In this document: positions 8,399 to 17,140 of the stretch, one piece after another
How positions within the stretch are numbered: the stretch's first letter is position 1
Layout: each line of letters starts with the position of its first letter
From: JASFQI01 sp050115555
GTDB taxonomy: Bacteria; Desulfobacterota; DSM-4660; Desulfatiglandales; HGW-15
DNA length: 29,447 bases
Assembly (NCBI GenBank): GCA_050115555.1
Contig: JASFQI010000015.1
Coordinates: forward strand, 1-29,447
Direction of reading: 5' to 3'
The notes under the pieces: model-generated
What the model was told of the DNA's origin: nothing
Database searches by the model: none
Seen by the model: the letters and a program-made list of their open reading frames with translations, nothing else
Made by a program: the position numbers and the translations under genes

Positions 8399-9658
8399 AT
8401 GAAGTTTGAATTTGTAGATGACACGGAAAAGAGGTACAGCGCCAAGATCAAGGTCTTCGGTGTCGGTGGGGCAGGTGGAAACGCCATCAACAACATGATT
8501 TCCGCCAAGCTCAAGGGGGTGGACTTCATCACCGCCAACACGGACAGCCAGGACCTGGATCGGTCGACCTGCTCCTCCAAGATTCAACTCGGGACCTCTC
8601 TTACAAGAGGCCTGGGGGCCGGATCGGACCCGGACATCGGTCAGGCCGCAGCCGAGGAGAGCGTGAACGACGTGCGCGAGGCCGCGGAAGGGGCGGACAT
8701 GGTCTTTATCACGGCGGGCATGGGGGGCGGCACCGGCACCGGGTCGTCTCCCGTTATAGCACGGGAGTGCCGTGAGTCCGGAGCCCTGACCGTGGCTGTG
8801 GTTACCAAGCCCTTCAAGTTTGAGGGAGACAAGCGGATGCGACGGGCCCTGGAAGGGGTGGAGAAACTCAAGGAGGAAGTGGACACCCTCATTATCATTC
8901 CGAACGAGCGGCTCAAGTCCGTGGGCAGCAAGAACAGTACGGTTCGAGACCTGTTCGTCCGGGCTGACGAGGTCCTGCTGAACGCGGTTCGGGGAATTTC
9001 GGACCTTATTAACAGCAGCGGTTTCATGAATCTCGACTTTGCAGACGTGAAAAAGGTCATGGCCCAGATGGGGACTGCGATCATGGGGACGGGTCGCGCA
9101 AGCGGCGAAGACCGGGCCATGGAAGCGGCGCGGGAGGCGATCAACAGCCCCCTGCTCGAGGATATCTCCGTCAGTGGCGCCCGGGGCCTGCTGATGAACC
9201 TGACCGGTCCTTCCGACATGACCATGGAAGAGGTGGATGAGGCCTTTACGTACATCAAGGGCGAAGTAGATGATGGGGCAGAAATTTTCTCCGGGCTGGT
9301 TTTTGACGACAGCATGGGGGATGAGGTGCAGATGACCGTCATCGCCACGGGGATTGATCGTGAGCACTACACCAAGGTGATCCACCTCGGGGACCGCGTG
9401 CGGGACGTGAGCAAGGAGGAGGCCGAGGCCTCGTGGACCGTTCGGGCCAATGGCAACGCCCTGGACAACATGGAGGACGATCCCGAGTCCCTGGAGATTC
9501 CGGCGTTCCAGCGGCATCCCAAGATGGAGGAGAACCCGTTCGGGGACATCCAGGAAGACGAGCCCGAGGAGAAGAGAGGCTTTCTAAGGCGCGCCTTTTC
9601 AAAGGACAGTCTGGATTTTCCGACGTTCATGAGGACGAAGCACTCCAAGGCATATTAG
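8399..9658 (+). CDS. ftsZ: Cell division GTPase FtsZ
   Basis: Tubulin homologue that polymerises with GTP into the cytokinetic ring. Visible features: the N-terminal nucleotide-binding GVGGAGGNA (21-29), NTDSQ (47-51), the tubulin signature loop GGGTGTGS (109-116), the T7 synergy loop NLDFADV (211-217), a variable acidic linker, and a C-terminal peptide LDFPTFMR that matches the conserved FtsA/ZipA-binding tail (D-x-P-x-F-x-R). The length is 419 residues. An open frame extends upstream into ftsA, but AAAGGAGGG ends six bases before this ATG, making it the best start. An ATG two codons earlier lies against the same ribosome site. It is the last dcw gene; a 238-base gap with no clear terminator follows. 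Confidence 0.97.
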   Translation: MKFEFVDDTEKRYSAKIKVFGVGGAGGNAINNMISAKLKGVDFITANTDSQDLDRSTCSSKIQLGTSLTRGLGAGSDPDIGQAAAEESVNDVREAAEGADMVFITAGMGGGTGTGSSPVIARECRESGALTVAVVTKPFKFEGDKRMRRALEGVEKLKEEVDTLIIIPNERLKSVGSKNSTVRDLFVRADEVLLNAVRGISDLINSSGFMNLDFADVKKVMAQMGTAIMGTGRASGEDRAMEAAREAINSPLLEDISVSGARGLLMNLTGPSDMTMEEVDEAFTYIKGEVDDGAEIFSGLVFDDSMGDEVQMTVIATGIDREHYTKVIHLGDRVRDVSKEEAEASWTVRANGNALDNMEDDPESLEIPAFQRHPKMEENPFGDIQEDEPEEKRGFLRRAFSKDSLDFPTFMRTKHSKAY

Positions 9659-9896
9659 CAGGGCGCCCGTCCGGAAAGGACGATGTTCTCTCGCCGGGAC
9701 ACGGAGCCGCGAAAGTAGAAAGGAAAGTCAGTACGTCGCTTTTGTATTCCCCGTGGCTTTTTGAGAGAAACGGCTTCACTTCGTTCAGAGAAGACGCGAT
9801 TTCTTCGGGGTGGAGCATGAAAGAGAGGCACGTTCCTGGACGAAAACCAGCTTAGGTGGCGAGCCGCGTTGACGGACATCTGCCGGGAGCCGATGC

Positions 9897-11666
9897 GTGG
9901 AAGATAGAATTCTCGCCCAGCAGCGGGAGCGTCTCGCCCGGGAGACCGGGACCGTCCGCAAGGATTGGGGCGGCCGCTTGTCCGTGGCACTGGCCTATCC
10001 CAACACCTATCGGCTCGCCATGAGCAACCTGGGGTTTCAGGTGGTCTACGACCTCCTGAACCGCAACGAACACGTTGTGGCCGAACGCGTGTTCTTCCCC
10101 GACGAACCGGAATCCTCCCTCCCCTCCGAACGGGGAAGGGGGCTCCTCTCTCTGGAGTCCCTTTCCCCTCTGGTTCGGTTCGATCTTGTCGCGTTTTGCC
10201 TCCCGTTTGAAAACGATGCCCCCCACATCCTTCGCATGCTGGCGTGGGGAAGAATCCCTCCGCTCCAGAGTGCCCGCGGTGAGGATGATCCCCTGATACT
10301 GGGTGGGGGGATTACGACGTTCCTCAACCCCGAGCCCCTGGCCATATTTTTCGATGCCTTTCTCCTCGGAGAAGCCGAGGCTGTGCTCGGTCCGTTTCTC
10401 AGCGCCTGCCGACAACTGGTTGGAAAGGGGGTCCCTCGGGCTGAAACCCTGCACGCCCTGGCCCGTGAGGTCCCCGGGCTCTACGTGCCGTCCCTGTATC
10501 GACCGGTGTACCGATCCAATGGGCTGCTCGAATCCACAAAGCCCCTGGTCCCCGATGTGCCGGAACGGATACGGGTGATACGGGACCCAGCAAACCATCC
10601 ACCGGCCGTATCCAGTGTGACGACCCCGGAGACCGAGTTCGGCGAGAAGGTCCTTGTGGAGCTCGGGAGAGGCTGCGGAAGGTCGTGCCGTTTCTGTGCA
10701 GCAGGCTACGTGTACCGGCCTCCCCGGGTGCGGCGGGAGGCGGACCTGGTGGATGCCGTGGACCGCGCGCTGGGCGTCACTGATCGGCTCGGTCTCCTCA
10801 GCGCAGCGGTGTCGGACACCCCGGGAATCCATGAGCTCACCGACAGGATCCTCGCCAAGGGGGGGACGTTTTCGGTCTCCTCTCTTCGTGCGGATTCACT
10901 GACATCAAAGCTTCTGGAGAATCTGAAGCGCTCCGGGCAGAAGAGAGTGGCCATCGCTCCGGAGGCAGGGACCGATCGCCTGCGACGGGTGATCAACAAA
11001 CACCTCACGGAGGAGCAGATCGTAGAGGCCGTGCGCCTGATCGCTTCGGTAGAGGACTTCTCCTTGCGGCTGTACTTCCTGATCGGGCTTCCCACGGAGA
11101 CCCGGGAGGACGTGGAGGGAATCTCGGATCTGGTAAAAAGGCTCAAGCACCACATAGTCCAGGTGTCCCGGGGCAGAGGCACGATCGGCCGGATCCGTCT
11201 GAGTGTGAACTGCTTCGTCCCCAAGGCGTTCACCCCTTTTCAGTGGTTTCCCATGGACTCGGTGGCGTCTCTCAAGGAAAAGCAAAAGAGCATTCGGCGG
11301 GAACTGAGGAGGGAAGGGGGTGTGGATGTCACGTTTGACGTCCCCAAGTGGGCCTACCTGCAGTCCCTGCTCTCCCGGGGCGACAGGCGTGTCGGAGGCA
11401 TGCTTCATCGGGCGTACGAGCTCGACGGGAACTGGAAGAAGACGTTTCTTCAAAGTGAGGTCAACCCGGACTTTTTCGTCTACCGACCCCGGGAGCTCGA
11501 TGAAACGCTGCCCTGGGACCATATCGATACGGGCATTCGAAAGACACACCTGATGGAGGAATATCGACTGGCCCTCGAGGAAAGGGAGTCGCCGGAGTGC
11601 CGTGTGGGTCGATGTGAGCGTTGCGGGGTGTGCAGCCTCGTCCAGCCACCGGATCGTGATCCATGA
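9897..11666 (+). CDS. Radical SAM protein with B12-binding-like N-terminal domain (TIGR03960-type)
   Basis: Large radical SAM enzyme of unknown substrate. Residues about 1-240 resemble the cobalamin-binding-like domain found before the radical SAM core in this family (ALAYPNTYRLAMSNLG near the start, LGGGITTFLNPEP at 135-147). The core carries the [4Fe-4S] cysteines C260, C264 and C267 in GCGRSCRFCAAGY. Further on are APEAGTDRLRR and YFLIGLPTET, both usual in the TIM-barrel. The C terminus has a second cysteine group (C568, C573, C576, C579; two CxxC steps) that could bind an auxiliary cluster or metal. The GTG start follows GGGAG by seven bases. A DUF2344-like domain is often fused or adjacent in this family, but none is visible here. 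Placement straight after ftsZ is seen in related bacteria as far as I recall; that is not proof of a division role. Confidence 0.85.
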   Translation: MEDRILAQQRERLARETGTVRKDWGGRLSVALAYPNTYRLAMSNLGFQVVYDLLNRNEHVVAERVFFPDEPESSLPSERGRGLLSLESLSPLVRFDLVAFCLPFENDAPHILRMLAWGRIPPLQSARGEDDPLILGGGITTFLNPEPLAIFFDAFLLGEAEAVLGPFLSACRQLVGKGVPRAETLHALAREVPGLYVPSLYRPVYRSNGLLESTKPLVPDVPERIRVIRDPANHPPAVSSVTTPETEFGEKVLVELGRGCGRSCRFCAAGYVYRPPRVRREADLVDAVDRALGVTDRLGLLSAAVSDTPGIHELTDRILAKGGTFSVSSLRADSLTSKLLENLKRSGQKRVAIAPEAGTDRLRRVINKHLTEEQIVEAVRLIASVEDFSLRLYFLIGLPTETREDVEGISDLVKRLKHHIVQVSRGRGTIGRIRLSVNCFVPKAFTPFQWFPMDSVASLKEKQKSIRRELRREGGVDVTFDVPKWAYLQSLLSRGDRRVGGMLHRAYELDGNWKKTFLQSEVNPDFFVYRPRELDETLPWDHIDTGIRKTHLMEEYRLALEERESPECRVGRCERCGVCSLVQPPDRDP

Positions 11667-11759
11667 TTCCTCTGCTTGAGAACCTTAATGGAGTCGCAGA
11701 AAGCCGAGACCTAGAGATTTGCCTCTAACGATTCCAGTGACTTAAGTGTAGCCAACAGG

Positions 11760-11822
11760 CGGTCGAGCGGGTTTTTGCGAGACCGTCAACCTTGCTTGGC
11801 CCTCATCGCCGGGGATTCCCGG
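11760..11822. terminator. Hairpins between convergent genes, possible terminator
   Basis: The 193-base spacer between the convergent radical-SAM gene and the kinase gene holds two stem-loops. The first pairs CGGTC (11760-11764) with GACCG (11781-11785), continues through a tandem GA/GA mismatch into GC/GC, and has a GGGTTTTT loop. The second pairs CCGGG (11809-11813) with CCCGG (11818-11822). Neither is followed by a T-run on either strand, so classical intrinsic termination is doubtful. They could instead be processing or Rho-linked 3'-end structures. Confidence 0.3.
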
Positions 11823-11859
11823 ATCGAGTTCACTGATTCGAAAACGTAGCGATATCCTG

Positions 11860-14112
11860 CTATTCCATCGGAGTTTCCAGGACCTCTTGGACTTTGCAGG
11901 AGAGGCCCTCTACGTTGAAAGGCTTCTGGATAAACCCGTTGCAGCCTCGATCCAGGATCTCCTGGGCCTGTCCGTCGATACTGTACCCGCTTGAAAGAAG
12001 GACCTTCAGGTCGGGATTGAGGGCCTTCAGGCGATCATAGGTCTCGCCGCCGCCCATTCCAGGCATGATCATGTCCAGGATCACCAGGGCGATATGGTTC
12101 CGGTTGCTTTTGTAAAGCTCCAGGGCCTCCATTCCTCCCCGGGCCGTCAGGACCTTGTAGCCCAGGTGCTCCAGCATCCGAACTCCCACTTCCGTTATCA
12201 TCTCCTCGTCGTCTACAAGCAGGACGGTGCCTTCTCCCCTCACGATTTCCTTTCCTTTCTTTTCCTCTTCAACGAGCCGATGTTGTGAAGCAGGAAGGTG
12301 GAGGACGAACGTGGTCCCCCGTCCTTCTTCGCTCGAGACGCTGATGAAGCCGCCGTGGTTCTTGACAATCCCATAGACCGAGGAAAGGCCAAGCCCTGTG
12401 CCTTGTCCCACCTCCTGTGTGGTAAAAAACGGCTCGAAGATCTTTTCCCGGACCGCGTCGCTCATGCCGACCCCGTTGTCGGCGACGGAGATTTTTACGT
12501 AGGGGCCGGGAGGGATCCCGACGGATGGAGCGTCCATCCTGCCGATCCGGACGTTCTCTGTCCGTACGTTGAGATCCCCTTCACCGGGTATGGCCTGCCA
12601 GGCGTTGACAAAGAGATTGAGCAAGGCCTGGCGCATCTGGCCCTGATCCACGTCTGCGGTCCAAAGGTTGTCTGCGAAATGCCCGTGGACGCGGATCTCC
12701 TTCCTGGTCTGTCCGAACATCCGGCTTTCGTTATCAATGAGGTCGTTCAGATCCGTGGGCTTGACCTCGTATTTCCCGCCCCTGGCAAACCCGAGAAGCC
12801 CCTGCGTCAACTCCGCTGCTTGTTCCACCGCATCCTCGATCCCCTTCATGTGTCCGATATCGGGGTGGCGTTCGTCCTTATCCAACATCATCAGGGAGAT
12901 ACGGCCCTGAATGGCCATCAGGATGTTGTTGAAATTATGGGCAATGCCGCCGGCAAGGGTTCCGATGGACTCCATCTTCTGCATCTGAAGGAGTCCGGCT
13001 TCAAGCCGTTTCCTTTCCGTGATGTTTCTCATGGACCCGATGAGTTTTTCAGGGGTTCCGTGCTCGTCCTTTTCCAGGGACATGTTGATTTCGCAGGTGT
13101 GCCGGGAGCCGTCCTTGTCCGTCAGTTCAACTTCAACGTTGACCACCTTTCCACTTTTCAGAATTTCCCTTTTGAGTTCGTTCCATTCTTTCGGATCTGC
13201 AAGCACGCGTGTGATCGGGCTTCCATTGAGCTCGTCCCGCCGATACCCGGAAATGCCCTCAATGGACGGGCTGATCTCCAGCAGGGTCCCGTCCACGTCC
13301 ACTTCGTAGTAGACATCCTGAATATTTTCAAAAATCCGTCGGTACCTCTCCTCGCTCTCCTTGAGTGCTTTCTCCGATTTCCGTTGCTCCTCGATGGTTC
13401 GATGGAGCTCCTGATTGATGGCCTTGAGCTCTTCGTTTTTCTGATCAATGGTTTCCCGGTCCTCCTCGATTTTGGTGATGGTGTCCATCAGGATGGACCT
13501 GGACGAGAAGAACCGGGACAGGATCTCATGGATGCGGTTTCGAAGCGGCCATTGCAGGTGGTATTCGCAGTAAGGCGCCCCTTCGAAATGGCAGCAGGTT
13601 TCCCTCAGTGTCAGACTACGCCCCCCCCAGATGATCGGAAGGTGGGTGTAGATTGCCTTGTTGTAAAGGCAGAGGTGCTTGGATACATCCATGTCCCGTT
13701 CCCAGTACAAACGAACCGTAGCCTCGTTTCTTCTGAGGTCAACCAGCTCCACCTTCTTGCTTCGGTTCCATTGATCGTTGATTTTCTGAGCGTGCTTGAG
13801 TCCTGTTCGGACGGACCAGAACGCCTTGACCATGGTCCGCTGGGCAAATCCCAGGGCCGTGTTTTCTGTCGCATATTTTCCGATTTTGTAGGCGGCATGG
13901 TCGTCTTTCAGCAGCCGTGACGTCCTTTCAAACAGCATGGATACCACACCGGTGGATGTCCAGTTGTCAGGGTCCCTCAGGAAGGCCTCAGGGTCTTCCA
14001 GGTTGTCGATCTCCGGATCCAGACCTCGAAGGATGCCGTCCAAACCGATCTTTTGCGCTTCCAGATAGTCCAGGATAGCCCTGGAGTTGATGCAGCTTGT
14101 TTCCTTTTCCAT
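11860..14112 (-). CDS. Hybrid sensor histidine kinase with PAS and receiver domains
   Basis: Soluble-looking 750-residue hybrid kinase. Residues 1-190 form an uncharacterised sensor region ending in RETCCHFEGAPYCEYHLQW (170-188), reminiscent of the cysteine pattern closing V4R or heme-NO-binding-like domains. A coiled coil follows (about 205-255), then a PAS domain (about 255-370). The HisKA H-box is AGGIAHNFNNIL with H392. The HATPase domain shows the N-box around N503, DNGVGM (545-550) and GTGLGL (571-576). A C-terminal receiver (about 628-748) has acidic D634/D635, phospho-acceptor D680 in LDMIMPGM, and K730. No transmembrane helix is evident. No separate response regulator or HPt gene is adjacent, so the output is unknown. 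The ATG has a stop codon three codons upstream in frame, which fixes the 5' limit. The nearest GGAG is 15 bases away, so initiation may be weak. Identity as a hybrid kinase is firm; the signal is unknown. Confidence 0.92.
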   Translation of the reverse strand: MEKETSCINSRAILDYLEAQKIGLDGILRGLDPEIDNLEDPEAFLRDPDNWTSTGVVSMLFERTSRLLKDDHAAYKIGKYATENTALGFAQRTMVKAFWSVRTGLKHAQKINDQWNRSKKVELVDLRRNEATVRLYWERDMDVSKHLCLYNKAIYTHLPIIWGGRSLTLRETCCHFEGAPYCEYHLQWPLRNRIHEILSRFFSSRSILMDTITKIEEDRETIDQKNEELKAINQELHRTIEEQRKSEKALKESEERYRRIFENIQDVYYEVDVDGTLLEISPSIEGISGYRRDELNGSPITRVLADPKEWNELKREILKSGKVVNVEVELTDKDGSRHTCEINMSLEKDEHGTPEKLIGSMRNITERKRLEAGLLQMQKMESIGTLAGGIAHNFNNILMAIQGRISLMMLDKDERHPDIGHMKGIEDAVEQAAELTQGLLGFARGGKYEVKPTDLNDLIDNESRMFGQTRKEIRVHGHFADNLWTADVDQGQMRQALLNLFVNAWQAIPGEGDLNVRTENVRIGRMDAPSVGIPPGPYVKISVADNGVGMSDAVREKIFEPFFTTQEVGQGTGLGLSSVYGIVKNHGGFISVSSEEGRGTTFVLHLPASQHRLVEEEKKGKEIVRGEGTVLLVDDEEMITEVGVRMLEHLGYKVLTARGGMEALELYKSNRNHIALVILDMIMPGMGGGETYDRLKALNPDLKVLLSSGYSIDGQAQEILDRGCNGFIQKPFNVEGLSCKVQEVLETPME

Positions 14113-14241
14113 TCGATTTTATCCGTGCTCCTTTCCGCAGGGAGCCCAATACTACTATGCATGCAAAATTTCAATACTAAAACAATAGGGATCAATGCTG
14201 CGATTTCCAGAGGTGTCCGAGTAAAAGGGAACGCCTTGGAC

Positions 14242-14282
14242 ACATAAACGCAACATTTCGTCCTTCTCGTAGACATAAACGC
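14242..14282. repeat. Two 10-bp direct repeats spaced 31 bp apart
   Basis: ACATAAACGC occurs at 14242-14251 and again, identical, at 14273-14282. The 31-bp period is close to three turns of B-DNA, so both copies would face the same side of the helix. This is the arrangement expected for paired sites of a transcription factor. They lie about 130-170 bases upstream of the kinase start. Confidence 0.45.
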
Positions 14283-14362
14283 CCAAATAGCGCATTCACA
14301 TATGGAATCCCGTGGTCTCTTCGAGGAACAAAAATTTACTGAAAATATCCTATATTACCGCG

Positions 14363-14375
14363 ATCACTGCGTGAT
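14363..14375. promoter_or_regulatory. Short palindrome, possible operator
   Basis: ATCAC and GTGAT are separated by TGC, a perfect 5-bp inverted repeat with a 3-base centre, lying in an AT-rich part of the divergent spacer. The size fits a small half-site operator, but such palindromes also occur by chance and no promoter beside it is clear. Confidence 0.2.
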
Positions 14376-14461
14376 ATGCCGATGGATGAAAAGCTTGGTC
14401 CTTGACCTGAAGAGGATCATTTCATAGAATCGTTCGCAAATTGCCGGCCGTTCCATACCGC

Positions 14462-14480
14462 GTCCCTGCCCGGTAGGGAC
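14462..14480. other. Perfect 6-bp stem-loop upstream of the lipoprotein gene
   Basis: GTCCCT (14462-14467) pairs with AGGGAC (14475-14480) around a 7-base loop. It lies 130 bases before the metallo-beta-lactamase gene and is not followed by a T-run. It could be a leader structure or a fragment of a hairpin repeat; a related AGGGAC/GTCCC hairpin occurs at 28017-28030. Confidence 0.3.
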
Positions 14481-14609
14481 AATGCGGTGCAGGTTGGCTC
14501 TTCCTTCCACGCAATAGCGAGACGGTGAACAAAAGCGAGTTCATTCGCTCTATTTCAGGAACGCGGATCCATTCCGGTTTCCGGGTAGAGGTCACTCCAT
14601 GGCGCGTGT

Positions 14610-15719
14610 ATGAACACTCGACGAATCAGCCGCCGCGCTTTTCTCTCGAAGGTTTCGTCCTGGGGTTCCAGGACACTGCTTCTCTCGTTCCTTCCTGCGT
14701 GCGGAACCATCGGACGGGCCATGACATCAAAAGACATCACACGCCGGGTCACCAGGGCCCGGGACATCAGCCTGCGTCGCATTGCAGAGGAGAAGCTTCA
14801 CCACGGGCCGGATTATTTCATCAACCCGTTCACAACGAACGGTCGAGGCGGCCCATGGAAGTTCCTCCGGTGGAAGCTGTTTTCTCCAAATCGGTTCAAG
14901 GATCAATACGCGGAGGAACCCATCCGGGAGCTTCTTCTGGACTGGCGGCCGTTTCTTGAGCAGGGGGACTGCGCGGTTCTGTTCCTCCGTCACTCCTGCA
15001 TCCTCGTGCGCGACCAGGATCGGATCTTTCTGGTGGACCCGATTTTTTCCGGCCTGTTCTGGTTTAAGGACTTCAGCCCGATTGTGTCCGGCCTGGAATC
15101 CATGCCGGCACCGGATCACGTGCTGATTACCCACGGGCACTACGATCATCTGGACGTCTCGAGCCTCCGTTCCCTTCCTTCCGATACGCATGTGATCACG
15201 CCCCTCGGGTACGATGACATTTTCAACCGCCTCGGCATGAAGAACCGCACCCAGCTCGACTGGTTCGAGTCGTACTCGCAGGGGGAATGCCGGGTCCTGT
15301 TCCTTCCGTGCCACCACTGGACCCTGCGCGATCCCTTCACCGGTCCCAACCGGTCCCTGTGGGGAAGTTATCTGATTCAGGGGGCGAGTGGGCGAACCCT
15401 CTTCATTTCAGGCGATGCCGCCTACCTCGATCGATATGCAGAGATCGGGGAGGCCTTTGATATCGACCTGGCCGTGTTCAACCTGGGTGCGTACGAGCCC
15501 CGCTGGTTTATGGCCCAGAGCCACATGAATCCGGCGGAATGCGTGCGGGCGTTTCAGGCACTGAAGGCTCGACAGCTCCTCGTGATCCACTGGGGGACGT
15601 TCCGGCTGGGCGACGAGCCTGTTCACCTCCCCCCTGTGGAGATGAAGCGTGAGATGAAAAAGGCCGGCATAGAGGACCGCCTGATTCACCTGGAGCACGG
15701 TCAGGCCATGGCGCTCTGA
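14610..15719 (+). CDS. Predicted Tat-exported lipoprotein, metallo-beta-lactamase fold (NAPE-PLD-like)
   Basis: The N terminus has a twin-arginine motif SRRAFLSK (7-14), a short hydrophobic stretch and a lipobox-like LPAC-G with C31. This predicts export of the folded protein by Tat and lipid anchoring at the periplasmic face. The body is a metallo-beta-lactamase fold: THGHYDHLD (174-182) supplies H175, H177, D179 and H180; H235/H236 lie in PCHHWTLRD; D269 in ISGDAAY; and H327 in IHWGTF. The combination of HHWTLRD with NRSLWGSYLI resembles N-acylphosphatidylethanolamine phospholipase D and bacterial relatives (UlaG/NAPE-PLD group), which suggests a phosphodiesterase, perhaps acting on lipids; the substrate is inferred only. 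The start is set by the signal peptide; no strong ribosome site is visible. An MFS transporter gene follows on the same strand. Confidence 0.82.
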   Translation: MNTRRISRRAFLSKVSSWGSRTLLLSFLPACGTIGRAMTSKDITRRVTRARDISLRRIAEEKLHHGPDYFINPFTTNGRGGPWKFLRWKLFSPNRFKDQYAEEPIRELLLDWRPFLEQGDCAVLFLRHSCILVRDQDRIFLVDPIFSGLFWFKDFSPIVSGLESMPAPDHVLITHGHYDHLDVSSLRSLPSDTHVITPLGYDDIFNRLGMKNRTQLDWFESYSQGECRVLFLPCHHWTLRDPFTGPNRSLWGSYLIQGASGRTLFISGDAAYLDRYAEIGEAFDIDLAVFNLGAYEPRWFMAQSHMNPAECVRAFQALKARQLLVIHWGTFRLGDEPVHLPPVEMKREMKKAGIEDRLIHLEHGQAMAL

Positions 15720-15774
15720 AGCGATCAGAATTCAGCCGAGAGGAAAAGAGGATGCCGCTGTCATGCGTTTAAGA

Positions 15775-15788
15775 CACCGCGGACGGTG
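15775..15788. other. Small hairpin between the lipoprotein and MFS genes
   Basis: CACCG (15775-15779) pairs with CGGTG (15784-15788) around CGGA, in the 170-base gap after the lipoprotein gene. There is no T-run, so this is at best a weak or factor-dependent terminator. Confidence 0.2.
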
Positions 15789-15889
15789 CATGACCGGGGA
15801 ACGGCGCTTTTCTGTAAGCCCGCAAGTTTGGGTTGGGGAGAGAGCCTGACGCTTGCTATTGGGTTGAAAGGAACCAGGGAAAGGAGGAC

Positions 15890-17140
15890 ATGATGGCGAA
15901 GGGCAGACTGCATTACGGGTGGGTGGTGATTTTCATGGGCCTCTTGACCACCATTGCCGCGCACGGCTTTGGAAGGATGGCCTACACGATTATTCTCCCC
16001 GCCATGAAGGACGGTCTTCACTTCGACTACACCCAGCTGGGCCTGCTCGGCACGGGGAACTTCATCGGCTACCTCACCATGGCGATCATCGGCGGCTTTC
16101 TGGCCGCCCGTTTCGGGACACGCATTGTCATCACCCTGGCCCTCATCCTCATGGGGATCACCATGATCCTGACCGGCGTGGCACAGACCTTCGGGTTTGC
16201 CTTTGCCATGCGTCTTTGCACAGGGCTCGGCAACGGCGCCGCTTATGTGCCGGCCATGGCCCTGGGATCGGCCTGGTTCGCCATACAGAGACGCGGGTTC
16301 GCCACGGGGATCGTCTCTGGGGGCATCGGAGCGGGGACGCTGATCTCCGGCCTGATCGTGCCGCCCATTCTGGCCGCCTATGGTGCCGAGGGGTGGCGGT
16401 TCTCCTGGTACATCCTGGGCGGTGCGGTTCTCCTCGTGTCGGGGGTCGTGTTCGCCTTTGTGCGCAGCCGGCCCGACGAGAAGGGGCTCAGGCAAGTCGG
16501 GGCCGAAGAGGAACCGGGGGGCCAAGCGGTCTCGGGCGGAGCCAAGGTCGCTTCCACGGACTGGACCAAGGTCTACAAGATGGGGTCGGTCTGGTATCTA
16601 GGGGTGACCTACTTTTTCTACGGGATCTCCTACATCATCTACATGGTGTTCTTTGCCGCATACCTGGTCAAAGAAATGGGATACAGTCAGTCCTGGGCCG
16701 GCGGCCTGTGGGCAATGGTCGGGGGGTTGAGCGTCTTCTGCGGCGTCATATGGGGGAGCATATCCGACAAGCTCGGTCGAAGCCGTGGTGCCGCTCTCGC
16801 CTATCTGGTCCTGGGCTTTTCCTACATCATCTATGCCCTCTTCAAGGTGGAGTTCGGGATTTTTGCTTCCGCCATTCTTTTCGGCCTGACGGCCTGGAGC
16901 ATCCCCACGATCATGGCTGCGACGGCAGGGGATTTCGTGGGGCCGCGTTTGGCCCCTGCCGGGCTGGGTTTCATCACCCTTTTCTTCGGTATCGGCCAGG
17001 CGATCGGCCCGGCCCTTGGCGGATACCTCGCGGACACGACCCAGTCCTTTTCCATCCCGTTCCTGGTCGCGGGGGGGTTGTCCCTGCTCGGCATGGTTTC
17101 CTCCCTGTTTCTGAAGGAGGTCAAGAAGAGGTCGGAGTAA
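15890..17140 (+). CDS. Major facilitator superfamily transporter
   Basis: Inner-membrane secondary transporter with about twelve hydrophobic segments in two halves joined by a charged central loop (around SRPDEKGLRQVGAEEEPGGQ). The N-terminal half carries the LHYGWVVIFMGL opening and AARFGTRIVI loop motif of the superfamily. The FGRMAYTIILPAM and GNFIGYL segments resemble YbfB/YjiJ-type permeases, while the YGWVV opening is also common in oxalate/formate and monocarboxylate-type carriers. The substrate cannot be told from sequence. AAAGGAGG lies just upstream of tandem ATG codons (15890 and 15893); the second has the better spacing. No catabolic gene next door hints at a substrate; the upstream lipoprotein might be co-transcribed. 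Confidence 0.88.
   Translation: MMAKGRLHYGWVVIFMGLLTTIAAHGFGRMAYTIILPAMKDGLHFDYTQLGLLGTGNFIGYLTMAIIGGFLAARFGTRIVITLALILMGITMILTGVAQTFGFAFAMRLCTGLGNGAAYVPAMALGSAWFAIQRRGFATGIVSGGIGAGTLISGLIVPPILAAYGAEGWRFSWYILGGAVLLVSGVVFAFVRSRPDEKGLRQVGAEEEPGGQAVSGGAKVASTDWTKVYKMGSVWYLGVTYFFYGISYIIYMVFFAAYLVKEMGYSQSWAGGLWAMVGGLSVFCGVIWGSISDKLGRSRGAALAYLVLGFSYIIYALFKVEFGIFASAILFGLTAWSIPTIMAATAGDFVGPRLAPAGLGFITLFFGIGQAIGPALGGYLADTTQSFSIPFLVAGGLSLLGMVSSLFLKEVKKRSE

Larger units (their letters stand above)
14113..14609. other. Divergent intergenic region between kinase and lipoprotein genes
   Basis: A 497-base spacer from which the kinase (-) and the metallo-beta-lactamase lipoprotein (+) diverge. It is visibly more AT-rich than the surrounding genes in its 14140-14360 part. 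It contains a pair of spaced direct repeats, a short palindrome and a hairpin, listed separately. No open frame in it looks like a gene. Promoters for both flanking genes should lie here, but I could not find a convincing sigma-70 pair on either strand. Confidence 0.6.

Noticed and set aside
9659..9896. Terminator or small gene between ftsZ and the radical-SAM gene
   Set aside because: Only a 4-bp GTCC/GGAC hairpin was found, with no T-run and no convincing small open frame.
12298..13920. A 540-codon + strand frame opposite the histidine kinase
   Set aside because: The kinase on the other strand has all its catalytic motifs; this frame shows no domain and is a codon-bias shadow.
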